Positions 41,824 through 52,182 of a stretch of 64,000 nt of DNA are shown here, piece by piece. Position 1 is the stretch's first letter. The number at the start of each line of letters is the position of its first letter. Below the pieces are notes generated by a model. It made no database searches. It was not told the origin of the DNA and saw only the letters and a program-made list of their open reading frames with translations. Source of the stretch: Naematelia aurantialba (Eukaryota > Basidiomycota > Tremellomycetes > Tremellales > Naemateliaceae); the NCBI GenBank assembly GCA_021527695.1, contig JAKFAO010000012.1:620001-684000 (forward strand). The letters are read 5' to 3'. The position numbers were made by a program, and so were the translations under genes.

Positions 41824-42834
41824 ATGCCCACAGAAGTCACCGTTGCGCCATTTCGGTACCAGCAGCAATACCCAGTTGGACTCGAGCACCCCCGGACGTT
41901 CTCGAGCGTCTACACACAGCCGCGCACTCTGCCTGCGCTGGCACCACTGAACACGCTGGGTATCAGCATGGGCACGGGCATGGGAACAGGCATGGGAGGA
42001 CTTCACCCTCACCCTCAATTGACAATACCACCGACGGGTCCAGCGCCGGTCGGCGAGCTCGTCCAGCCCCGCGCGGGCCAAGTGCTCCCAAATGGCGTCC
42101 GCAATCCGTGGGCCCCGTACGCTGGCGAGACGTATGCGCCCGCCTCGGAGGCCGCGCACATGATGCAGGCCAACCAGCTCCAGCTTGGCCATGGCCACGC
42201 AGGGCCTGGGAGCATCGGTGGGGCGGCCAGCCTGATGACCGGAGGCCTGGGCGGCACGAGGACCGATGATGGATGGGGAGGATCGATGCAACGGCAGCAC
42301 AATAGCCACGCACCCGATATGACCAGCACGGCCGGGGCCATCCCGCATCTGCAAACAAGTGGCAATTGGCTCAACTCGCCGTCCAGCTGGGCCAACCACG
42401 CGCGCATGACACCCTCGATCGCCGGATCGGCTCACCTACAACTGGCACCGCCCCCACCACCGCAAGCACACCACCCCCCGCCGCACCTACACATCGCAAC
42501 TGGGCAGCTGGCGCCTCACGTTGCCGATTCCGGTGCCCACCAGCAAATCATTAGACCGCGACGTATGAGCCTCACCCCGACCGTCAGACACGAGACACTC
42601 ATGGCCAACAAGGCGCCGAGCTCCACGCCTGGAAGACATCGCTCGCTCAGCGTGGCTGAGAGCCCCGTGTATCGCAGATTGAGCGTTGGCTCGGCGGGAA
42701 GCGGCAGCGGAAGCAATAGAGCCCAGCATCCCACGGCATATGGTGGTGAGGGAGGTCTGCAGAGGGGAGGCAGCAGGAAATCAGCTGGTCCGAGGAAGAG
42801 GACTTGTAGCGCATGTTCGGCCCCAGTGTTCTAA
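41824..42834 (+). CDS. His/Pro/Gly-rich low-complexity protein
   Basis: A single frame of about 336 residues starting at the ATG 41824 (MPTEVTVAPFRYQQQYPVG). It contains Gly/Met repeats (SMGTGMGTGMGG), Pro/His runs (PPPPPQAHHPPPHLH) and a conserved-looking C-terminal part with RRMSLTP, RHRSLSVAESPVYRRLSVG and RKRTCSACSAPVF. The RRxS and SP sites look like kinase targets. It has no signal peptide. The order suggests a disordered regulatory or transcription-related protein, but no DNA-binding domain is visible. I do not recognise it. Confidence 0.55.
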   Translation: MPTEVTVAPFRYQQQYPVGLEHPRTFSSVYTQPRTLPALAPLNTLGISMGTGMGTGMGGLHPHPQLTIPPTGPAPVGELVQPRAGQVLPNGVRNPWAPYAGETYAPASEAAHMMQANQLQLGHGHAGPGSIGGAASLMTGGLGGTRTDDGWGGSMQRQHNSHAPDMTSTAGAIPHLQTSGNWLNSPSSWANHARMTPSIAGSAHLQLAPPPPPQAHHPPPHLHIATGQLAPHVADSGAHQQIIRPRRMSLTPTVRHETLMANKAPSSTPGRHRSLSVAESPVYRRLSVGSAGSGSGSNRAQHPTAYGGEGGLQRGGSRKSAGPRKRTCSACSAPVF

Positions 42835-42990
42835 GCACAACGGTCAACTGTGTCGACGAATCTAGCCTTTGCGTGGTCCTAACAGCTGTAAAATAGTTTG
42901 TATGAGTAGACGTATTAGCAGGAATTGTACAATATGGTGTCGTCAACATGCATATGGCGTTGTTGTGGGGAAATCGATGAGCTGTCTCGG

Positions 42991-44717
42991 TCATGCAGGA
43001 ACAAATGGGATCCCCCTTTCTTCCCGTGCTACTTCAAATGGGCTCCGCATGGAATTTGTCTTTTCACGATATAATTGACTGTTCAAAATTCAGCATCAAA
43101 ACAACATAGCAGAGGCCAATGCTCACGTGTAAGCTTCACGTAATCCGCCAAGTCGCATATGGAGACCTTCCAGCTGAGCAGCTACTGTCAGAAGAGCATT
43201 TTGGTGGTTTTGGATGGTTTGTGCGACAGCTTGAGAGGGTCAGTCAACCATACTAAGTATGAACAAATGACGCACCATGCGGTGAAGGAGCGTCTTGGTC
43301 ATGGGACAGCGAGGCAACAACGCGCTGCAGTTGCTGACTTGGTGAGCGGGCGATGCAGGCGACTATGACTCCAACTCACTGTAATCGTCTTCCTATACCG
43401 TAATGCACGCTCTTGCAAGTCGCTTGCAACTCTCTTGAAGAACCTGACCAAAGATCAGTACTGCCACGCCCAACGTATGGCTCCTATACTGACTCCTGAG
43501 GGAATTCTCTATGTATGGACGCCTTGGTGACGCCAGGTCTTCCATCTGATGGTCTGAGCACATTGATTATATCCAGCACTTTGCTGTTATCTGCGCCGAT
43601 CGCTGACATCTTCTCCAGCAATTGTGCGTGCACATGTTCGAGCGATGTAAGGTTTTGCCGAATCGCGTAATACTCCTGACCAAATGGTCAGTAATTCGAC
43701 GGTGCACCCGAGCAAGTATCTGCTCACCTCATTCGCAGCTTTGATGTCGCTGCTGGTCTGCCAGATCGCTCGTCCCAGACCCTCGGTATTAATGGTCGAT
43801 CCTAGCTGTTTTTGCTGTTTGATCATATTACTGTCCCATAAGCGTCATGCTACGATCACACGGATTGCTTACTCGATGCTTTCGAGGCCCTTCTGTGTAG
43901 AATCAGGGAGCTCTGAGAATTTGGCCGTCTTGTTCAACCCGCCAGGCTGTGATGCCGATCCCGCTAAAGGCTGTAATGGCTGATTTGCGGATTGGCCGAA
44001 AAGTCCGCCGGAAGGTTGCTGGTTAGTCGACTGGCCAAATAGACTACCTGCAGGCTGCTGAGTGGATTGCTGTTGTTGAGTCGGTTGCCCAAAGAGACTG
44101 GTCGAGGGTTGCTGCTGCTGTGTGGATTGGCCAAAGAGTGATGTGGATGCAGGGGGTTGTTGCGCATTGCTGTTGGACCCGAAGAGAGTACCTCCAGCCG
44201 GCTGCTGAGATTGCGCGCCAAAGAGACCACCAGGGTTGGCGGCAGAAGACTGTTGGCCAAATAGTCCAGATGATCCTGCCTGTTGGTTCTGCTGTTGTTG
44301 CTGTTGCTGTCCAGCTTGAAGAGGTCCCCCAAACAAGCCACCACCTGTCCCCGAACTGCCTGCAGTGCCTGCAGTATTTCCGAACGATCCACCCCCTCCA
44401 CCAAATAATGATCCACCAGTCGACGCCTGCTGAGCTTGGGGCTGGTTCTGGGCAGTGTTGCCAAATAGCCCACCAGCGGTTCCATTCGCTGCAGGAGGTT
44501 GGGTGGAAGAGGAGCCAAAAGAGAAGGGTTGCGCTGGGGCGGACGAGCTTGCAGGGGTTTGACTGGTGGTAGGGGTTGGGCCGGTGAGAGAGAAGGACGG
44601 GATGGTGTTCGTCGCCGGTGCGGATGTGCTCGCCTTGTTGGCGCTGTTGCCAAAGTTGAAGCTGTAGGCTGTCAGCTTATCCCAGCTTCAAAGCGTCAGA
44701 GCTGACCTAAAAGACAT
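42991..44717 (-). CDS. Nup49-like FG nucleoporin of the central channel
   Basis: This is part of the Nsp1-Nup57-Nup49 complex that lines the nuclear pore. The ATG at 44717 is followed after four codons by an intron; joining gives MSFSFNFGNSANKAS. The N-terminal half has many GLFG, SLFG and FGQ repeats in Gln/Ser/Pro spacers. Then KFSELPDSTQKGLESIDNMI starts the coiled-coil half. This continues through GRAIWQTSSDIKAANE, EYYAIRQNLTSLEHVHAQLL, FPQEFFKRVASDLQERALRY, LQRVVASLSHD, LEGLHMRLGGLREAYT and LYREKTNSMRSPFEVAREE. It ends GIPFVPA at 42991. At least seven small exons make up this half, each with good splice sites. Choice between Nup49 and its paralog classes rests on length and the SELP...IE transition. 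Confidence 0.88.
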
Positions 44718-45070
44718 CTCGACAAGAACAGGGGGTATGTCGAGGTAAAGGTTGAGCTCGTCACTCGCTGCAAATGACCCAGGAATTGAATACCGTCAGT
44801 CGCGGTCTGTAGGCGTGCGGCGGAGATAGGCGCGCATTGATTCCATTTGCCACCCGAAGTTGTTGATGAGTTGCATATCTTTTCGCGAGATCTTTATCGC
44901 CTGCTTTCAAGTCTGCTGTTGCGCTTCGTGCCCAAGAGCCGTGTCAGACACACCTGTATTAGAACCACAAGGGGTCCTTCAGCGGCCCTTAGGGCACCAA
45001 GGAGAAGCCGTTGCTGCTGAACCTCATTGAAAACGCCGTCTCCACTTGTGCTGCGCCTTTGTACTGCGCC

Positions 45071-46486
45071 ATGTCGTCCGACCTAGACAAGTGAGTCCAG
45101 CCAGCAGCCAGCTTGCTTTTGCAGGCCAGAGCAACACTTTATGAGGGGGGCGCTGATGGGGATACGCAGACAAATAGCCCAACTGCAGCGTGGAGAGATC
45201 ATTCCGGAAGCGGCGGTCAAGGATTTGTGTATAAAGGCTCGCGAGATTCTCATGGAGGAAGGAAATGTCCAATATGTGGACAGCCCAGTGACAGTGAGTT
45301 ATCGATCACGGCTCGTACGCCTTGACCTCCTCTCTGATGGTGTTCAAGATATGCGGCGACATTCACGGCCAGTTCTTCGACCTCATGGAGTTGTTCAAGA
45401 TAGGCGGTCATTGTCCCGACACAAATTATGTCTTCATGGGTAAGTCCTCCTCGCCAGCCCAGCTTGGCGGCTGCCTTTCTGTGGTTCTGGAGTCATATTA
45501 TATGTCTCTGATTCCCTCAGGTGACTTTGTCGACCGAGGCTTCTACTCTGTCGAGACATTCGTGCTCCTGCTGCTTCTCAAAGTCCGGTATCCAGACCGG
45601 ATAACCCTGATCCGAGGCAACCACGAGTCGCGGCAGATCACGCAGGTGTACGGCTTCTACGACGAGTGTCAGCGCAAGTACGGCTCGAGTAATGTGTGGC
45701 GGTACTGCTGCGACGTGTTTGATTACTTGAGTCTAGGGGCGATCGTGGACGGGCGGGTGTTTTGCGTTCACGGCGGTCTGAGTCCCCAGGTCGCGCGACT
45801 AGACCAAGTGAGTTGTGCTGCGAGCTCGTTGTCGTTGCCGGTCCGTCGTGCGGCGCGCGGCGCGCGGGTAGGAAACGCGTAGGCTGACCCAGGGTTCTAG
45901 ATACGCGTGATCGACCGTAAACAGGAAGTCCCGCACGAGGGACCCATGTGCGATCTGCTGTGGTCAGATCCCGACGGTTAGGCCTCATGGGTGGTCCCGA
46001 CTGCCTAGCTGATATGGCATAGAAATCGCGGGATGGGGCATGTCGCCGAGAGGAGCAGGCTATCTGTTCGGTAACGATGCAGTCCAGCAGTTCAACCACA
46101 ACAACGATATCGAGCTCATCGCACGAGCACATCAGCTGGTCATGGAGGGGTTCAAGGTGAGCTGCCGACCAACGTACTGTGGAAATAGCTGACGGATCCA
46201 GATGATGTTTGACCGCAAGATCGTCACTGTCTGGTCTGCACCCAATTACTGCTACCGGTCAGTTGCGGAGCTGTACCATTTGTGCAAGCTGACATATTCA
46301 GGTGTGGAAACGTTGCTAGCATATTAGAACTGGACGAAGACTTGCGGCAGGAGTACAAGGTGAGCGAGCGAGGCATACTACAGAAGCGAGTTGTCGGCTG
46401 ATGGATATCAGGTGTTCGATCCGGCACCACACGACGCCCGCTCAATACCGCAAAAACGACCGATGATGCACGAATACTTCCTGTGA
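45071..46486 (+). CDS. PPH3: Serine/threonine protein phosphatase 4 catalytic subunit
   Basis: PP4 acts in DNA-damage recovery and chromosome biology. The ATG at 45071 gives MSSDLDK before an intron. Further exons contain [32 protein letters not shown] (GDxHG), [34 protein letters not shown] (GNHE) and [51 protein letters not shown] and [16 protein letters not shown] follow. The C-terminus HEYFL keeps the terminal Leu that is methylated in PP2A/PP4/PP6. [20 protein letters not shown] and GDFVDRG with SVETF point to PP4 rather than PP2A or PP6. About eight exons, complete. Confidence 0.92.
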
Positions 46487-46963
46487 AGGGGCTCTGGGAA
46501 CATTCACGGACTGGGACACACAAACGAGACATCTTACAACAAGTTCAACACGAAAACAATGAGGATACTGTATCTGCATAGCTTTCTGGGAATGTATCTG
46601 CACGAGGTGCATCTATTGTACTGTGTGTCCCATGTCCGTTATTCACGGGAGTGCCTTGCGTGCAGAGTAATGTGCTCTGCTCTCCCAGGCCTAATATTAA
46701 GCTCCAGCTGTCTAAGGTTCCGGCTGACTATGATCATATTGGTCACCGTAAGATGATATGGAATACAGACATTACAGTGATGGTTTGGACTTGTCTGGCT
46801 CCGGGACTTGTCTGGCTCGGGAATTGCCAAGCTACTCTGTCTCTCGTGGCGCTAAAGTAGGGAGCTACTGTCTCTCGTGGTGCTACGGTAGGAGGGGAGG
46901 GCGGTCGAGTGAGAGTGAGAGAAGACAAGGGCAGTGGAGCCTTGTCGGGCAGGTGCTGTGGCC

Positions 46964-48586
46964 CTATCGATTCTTGCCCTGCAGCGTCACCCAAACGCAC
47001 TCCCACCCCTCGTTCCACCCCATACCTCGCCAAAGGGCCTCACTCGCCTCGTTGCCCGCCTTGACGACGACCCAGCCCGTCGTCTGGCGGCCGTCGGCGC
47101 GCATCGCGCGCAACCGCTCGGCAACGAGCCACTTGGCCAGCCCGCGCCGGCGGTGGCTCGGGAGCGTGAAGAGCGCGCCCATGTCGCCGTAGGTGTGGGT
47201 CATGATCCATGCCACGGGGGGTGCGGGGGGAGCGGCGGCGGGAGTGGTCAAGGCGAAAGTGGGCAAGACGTGGGCGGGAGTGGTGGAAGCCGTCGAGGAG
47301 GAAGTGGTCGTGGAGCGATCCTGGGAAGCGAGAGGAGAAGAAGAAGGGGAAGGGGAGGGAGACCGAGCGAGCGGACGGATGACGGTGGTGTATGGCACGC
47401 GGGTACGGTAGTACTCGAGTGGCGCGCTCGAGTCGCGGTGCTCCTTGATCTTTTTACATGCACTGGTTAGCGCTAGCTAGCGAGAAATGGTTGCGGAACT
47501 GTAACCGGGAGAAGAGAGCAAAGTAGAGAGAGCAGAGCAGCCAAGACCTACCAGCTCACAGTCTTCCATCCTCCCACCATCGACGACCAACCCGACTCTC
47601 GCGCTCTTCCTGTCCGTCTCCTTGTCCCCCGACTTCTTATCACCCGACTCCGCCTCGTCCCCCGATTTCTTGTCACCCGAATCCGGCTCGTCAATCGATT
47701 TCTTGTCACCCGACTTCTTGTCACCCGACTTCGCCTTATCCCGCACCTCCTCCTCGTAATCCCGCCCCCAGCGGTCCGGCGCCACAAACGTCAAGCACCG
47801 ATTCCGCAACCTCGTGCCCTCGAGCCTACATGCGCCAGGCAGCCAGCGCGCGTCCAGTGCGCCGAGGATCTCGACCCCGGGAGAACGCGCGACCATCTCC
47901 CCCAGCGCGGCCTGGACGAGCGCCTGCATCGCCTCTACTTGCGCCTCAGACGGCGCTGCGATGCGGGTCCTGGCTGGACTTTCAGACGCCTCCCCTCGAG
48001 TGTTAGAGTGCGGATTTCCAGATGGCGCTGCTATCTGAGTCTCGGAGGGGGAGCCGGCACTCGGTGCCCCGGTCGCGGTGCCGCTGCTGCGGCCGCTGCC
48101 GTCCAAGGAGGTGAGGAGGCGCAGCTGGTAGGTCATTTCCGCGGGGAGGTGGATGATGATGACCCATGGTTCTGGTGGTGTTGGTGTGGACGCGGTACTA
48201 GTGTCGACTGTTCCCTCGTGGTCGTGATCACTGCCACTGCCGCCGCCATCCAGAGCAGCAGGCGGGGCAGTATCCGATGTCGCGTACAGAGACGACACAC
48301 CAGTTCGTGGAGATACTGCATCTGCAGAAGAGAATGTAGCCGTAGTGGATGCGGAGGACGAGGTCTCTCCGTTTCTAGAACGACTATGAGGAGGGGCAGA
48401 AGGAGGAGAAGAACAGGCAGCAGGGGGAAACGTCGCCCAAGCCGACCCGAACAGCTCGTCCGCCGACCCGGGCGCCGGCGACACAGGCCACCAGTTGAGC
48501 GCGATCGTACCGCATACCGGCAGCGCACGGGGCAGCAGCGGCGTGATCAGTGGGAGGAGAGACGGCGGGTGGTGTGGGTACAGCAT
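46964..48586 (-). CDS. GNAT-family N-acetyltransferase with low-complexity inserts
   Basis: Two exons: about 48586-47552, then from near 47454 to 46964. The start MLYPHHPPSLLPLITPLLP and PVCGTIALNWWPV are the N-terminal part of the fold. PWVIIIHLPAEMTYQLRLLT follows, and VGLVVDGGRMEDCELIKEH joins the second exon at EYYRTRVPYTT. The acetyl-CoA site is in YGDMGALFTLPSHRRRGLAK (RRxGLA). The end WRGMGWNEGWECVWVTLQG is typical of FR47/GLYAT-like GNATs. Two inserts are Ser/Thr/Pro-rich. A third holds five or six copies of SGDKK-x units (around 47640-47730). The substrate is unknown. Upstream in-frame ATG at 48652 is an alternative start. Confidence 0.8.
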
Positions 48587-48659
48587 TGGGCAAGCGTGGC
48601 TCGCCTGGTGGTTTGTTGTTGCTGGATGCTCGTGCTGCCGCTTGATTCCCACTGTGTCG

Positions 48660-49280
48660 TGTTCAAGGTCGGGTGTGGAGTTGGTGTTGGCGTCGGTTTG
48701 GTGTATGTGTCCGTGGCCGTGTCTGTGTCTGTGTCTGTGCCGAGCTCTGCTTGAAGTGGTCGTCCGAGTCGGAGTCCTACTTCGTCTAATCGATGACGTC
48801 TAACTCGTCTACTCTTGTTCTCAGCTGAGCAACTTCTAACCAATATACCGCCAGTATAAACGGCGATACCCACACTATGCATGTCATGGACGTACACACC
48901 GCCCAGCTATATCCCGCCCAGCGAGTCCACACGACTCGCCCGAGAAAACGACTCGCAAACGCATCGCTTGTCCACCGGAAATCGCCGACATCGACACGCG
49001 CCACATGCTTATCTCCCTTGCCACATTGGAAGCCCCTTCAACAACATCACCATCTCCCTGCCCCTGTGCGCAAGTTCATGCTGGACTGCTGCATCGCTAG
49101 ACTGCTGGACTACTGGACCACTAGAACCCTGGACCGCACCGCTAGACTGCTAGACCGACTGCAGCCATGCACACACAACACCTACGCCTCAGCCCATTTA
49201 TCTCACAGACCAATATGGCCATGTAGACACCCCCCGCCTCTTTAATCCACCGTCTATTCCACACCCTTCCAGCACGATAT
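48660..49280. other. Intergenic stretch without a gene
   Basis: About 0.6 kb between the tandem minus-strand acetyltransferase and glutamine synthetase genes. A short GTGTCTGT/GTTGGTGT microsatellite lies at 48680-48745, and a CTAGACTGCT-type repeat near 49095-49165. No gene seen. Confidence 0.5.
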
Positions 49281-50881
49281 CTAATCGAGGAGGATGGTCT
49301 CGACCAATTTGGCCTACAATCATCAACATCGTCCGTAACCCGCAACCAGAAGCCACTCACAGTAACGCGGTAAGGGTCGATGTTCGAGGCCGGGCGACGG
49401 TCCTCGAGGTAGCCATAGCCCTGGGCGCCGACGTGACGGGGGATTCGGATCTGAACAATGAGCTTTCATTGTACGGTTCGGAAACGGAAGCTCACAGAGG
49501 CACCACGGTTGGCGACACCGGCAGAGAAGGTCGACATGGACGCGGTCTCGTGCTTGCCGGTCAGACGAAGCTCGTTGTCCTCGCCGTAAACGGCAATGTG
49601 CTCGTGGTGCTTCTTCTCGAGCTTCTTGATGGCGTCCTCGATGGCAGCCATACCCTTGCCAGGCGTGCGCATGGTAGTGGTAGAGAAGTTGGAGTGGCAG
49701 CCAGCACCGTTCCAGTCACCCTTGAGGGGTTTAGGGTGGAACGAGGGCTGCAAAAGTCAGCTCAGGCGGCCAAGCAGAAATGTCAGAGGCTCACCTTGAT
49801 ACCCCACTCCTCGCCGATTCGGAGGAGGAGGAATCGGGCCATCCAGAGGTGGTCACCCATGTCAATACCGAGGCAGGGGCCGACCTGGAACTCCCACTGG
49901 GCAGGCATGACTTCGGCGTTGATACCGGAGATGTTCACGCCGGCGTAGAGGCAGGCGCGGTAGTGTGCCTCGATGAAATCACGGGCAAACACCTTGCCGG
50001 CGCCGACACCGCAGTAGTACGGGCCCTGGGGGCCTGGGAAACCCATCTTGGGCCAGCCGTAAACCTGGCCGTCGGCGTCAAAGAGGGTGTACTCCTGCTC
50101 GAGACCGAACCACGGCTCATCAGACGCAGCGGCGTCCATCACCTTCTTGCAGTGTGCACGGTAGTTGGACTTGTTGGGGGTGCCGTCGTTGTCGTAGCAC
50201 TCGCACAGCACGAGGATGTTGTCGCCGGCACGGAAGGGGTCTTTGAAGATGGCGCAGGGGCGCTGTACGTGTCAGGGACTGAGAATATGTAGGTACATCG
50301 GGGACGGGGGTGCAGCATGTATGAGAAACGAGGGACTTACGAGGTAGACGTCCGAGTTGTCGCCTGGGGCCTGGTTGGTGGATGACCCGTCAAAGTTCCA
50401 CTCTTTGAGGTCGGCGACAGACTCTGGCTTCTTGTCGATGGTCATGGTCTTGCATCGGAGACCGCCATCGCCGTCGATCCAGATGTCTGCGGGTCAGCAA
50501 GTGGACGAGGGTGTAAGACCGGGTGATAAGAGGAAGATCAAGTAGTGAGGGGTGATGTGATAGGGCGGGAGGTGAGGATGTGATAGGAAGGGTGATGAGG
50601 TGGAGCGAAGGGTTATGAGGTGATGGAAGGGTGGTGAGGATTGGTAGACAGGCGGATGATGTGGAAGGAAGGGTGACATGGAAGGAAGGGTGGTGAGTGC
50701 AAGAGCAGGTGGTAGGAAGGTTGAGATAGCGGTGGGAGATAGCCGAAAGAGCGGGCCAAAGCAGGATGTCCAAAGTAGACCACTCGAAGCACTCACATTC
50801 AGCCTGGATACGAGTACCCTGTGGAAGGGCGAGGTAGGGTGCGAGCAGGTCGACCCGCTTGGTAGCGATGAGTTGAGACAT
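49281..50881 (-). CDS. GLN1: Glutamine synthetase, eukaryotic type II
   Basis: The enzyme makes glutamine from glutamate, ammonia and ATP in the cytosol. Exon 1 (ATG at 50881) gives [21 protein letters not shown] long first intron of about 320 nt leads to [20 protein letters not shown] and [20 protein letters not shown]. The main exon holds [75 protein letters not shown] and [16 protein letters not shown]. Next come [40 protein letters not shown] and [11 protein letters not shown]. After [20 protein letters not shown] and [10 protein letters not shown] a last exon adds [10 protein letters not shown]. All catalytic residues appear intact. Confidence 0.96.
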
Positions 50882-51442
50882 GTTGGCTGGTTTTTAAGGA
50901 GGAAGAGCTGTATCGCAAGTCCGGCGGAGTCGCGCGAGAGATATGTACGGGATGAAATGGATGGCGAGTATGGACGAGCAGACGAGTGGACGAGCAGACG
51001 AGCGGACGAGTGAGAACGACGAGTCGAGGGGGTTGATGGTTGTAGAGGAAGCACGGGGATGTCGCAGGGAGAGGAAGGGAGATGAGGCGCAGTAATGATG
51101 GGAATGAAGGACGGGGTGCACGGAGCGAGCAGCCGAGTCGGGCGAGCGGGTTCAGGGTGAGACGGGGTCGGCGGGCAGGGCAGGGGCAAGTCTCAATCAG
51201 CGCGGCTCGTTTCGTCGCTGCCACTGTCGCTGTCACCAGGCAGCTGGTACTCACCGGTGGGGCTGTGGTCGGCGGGACGAACGATGAGCGAGGTAGAGAG
51301 AAGAGAACAGAAGACGTCCACTGGGCCGTTCTGGCGAGTCAGGTTTGGGGGATTATCCAGAGAGAAAAAAAAAAAGGTGTCGGACGAGATACGGCCAAGT
51401 TCACAGCGCACTCCCCAAAGGTCGTGGCGGAAGAGTACGTAC

Positions 51443-51600
51443 TCCTTTCTTTCCTCGTTCCTTCCTTCCTTTCCTTCCTTCTTCCTTCCTCTCCTTCCTT
51501 CTTCCTTCCTTCCTTACTTCGTTCCTTCCTTCCTCTTCCCCTGCCTCTCCTTCCTTCCCCTGCGCTCTTTCTTTCCTTCCTTGCTCTTTCCTCCTCCGCC
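51443..51600 (+). repeat. (TTCC)n microsatellite tract
   Basis: About 150 nt made of TTCC, CTTC and TTCTTCC units with a few interruptions, purine-rich on the opposite strand. Confidence 0.9.
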
Positions 51601-51830
51601 TCCTGCCCCTGAAGATGATAAGAATCTCATTCAGCCAATGATCGTCGGCCATTTTCGGACCGCTGCGTCGGCGATAACACCGCAGCGACGGGGACACCAG
51701 GTGTGGCACTTGACGGCTGTTCTGGCGGTATCCCGACTGCATTACACCGGCTGTCTGGTCAGTGGGCATTTTATTCGGCATCCTGACACGGCTCCATGAC
51801 CAAAATGCTCACAGACGCCTTATGTCTGAT

Positions 51831-51906
51831 GCCTGTTCCGATGCCAGATATCTGACTCCCCTGCCTGATGCCTGATGCCAGAAGCTCCTCGATGCCAGAT
51901 GCTTCC
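51831..51906 (+). repeat. GATGCCtGA-type degenerate repeat
   Basis: Six imperfect copies of GATGCCTGA or GATGCCAGA within 75 nt, spaced by 1-15 nt. Confidence 0.65.
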
Positions 51907-52182
51907 TGGATGTCTTCGGCTGACACCGCGGCAAGCCGGACCCCTTCAAACCCAGCAGCCTCAGTGCGACTAAGAACCCGACGGCGTCTCAGTGCCGTAC
52001 AAACCCTGCAGAGCTGATCAAATACCATCACCACACGCTTGAGACTCGAGCTTCCAGCTCAGAATTACATCCAACATCTGTTCCACCCGGCTACGGCTAT
52101 ACTAATCACACACATCGCACCACCGTGCCCTTCTCTGCCATATTACAGTGCGAGATGCTCTCAATCCGCGAGCTCACACACT

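Larger units (their letters stand above)
50882..52182. other. Long gap holding the glutamine synthetase leader and repeats
   Basis: About 1.3 kb with no supported gene. It contains a GA-rich stretch, a short poly-A at about 51365, a TTCC microsatellite and a GATGCC-type repeat. The first part is probably promoter and 5' leader of glutamine synthetase. Confidence 0.5.
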
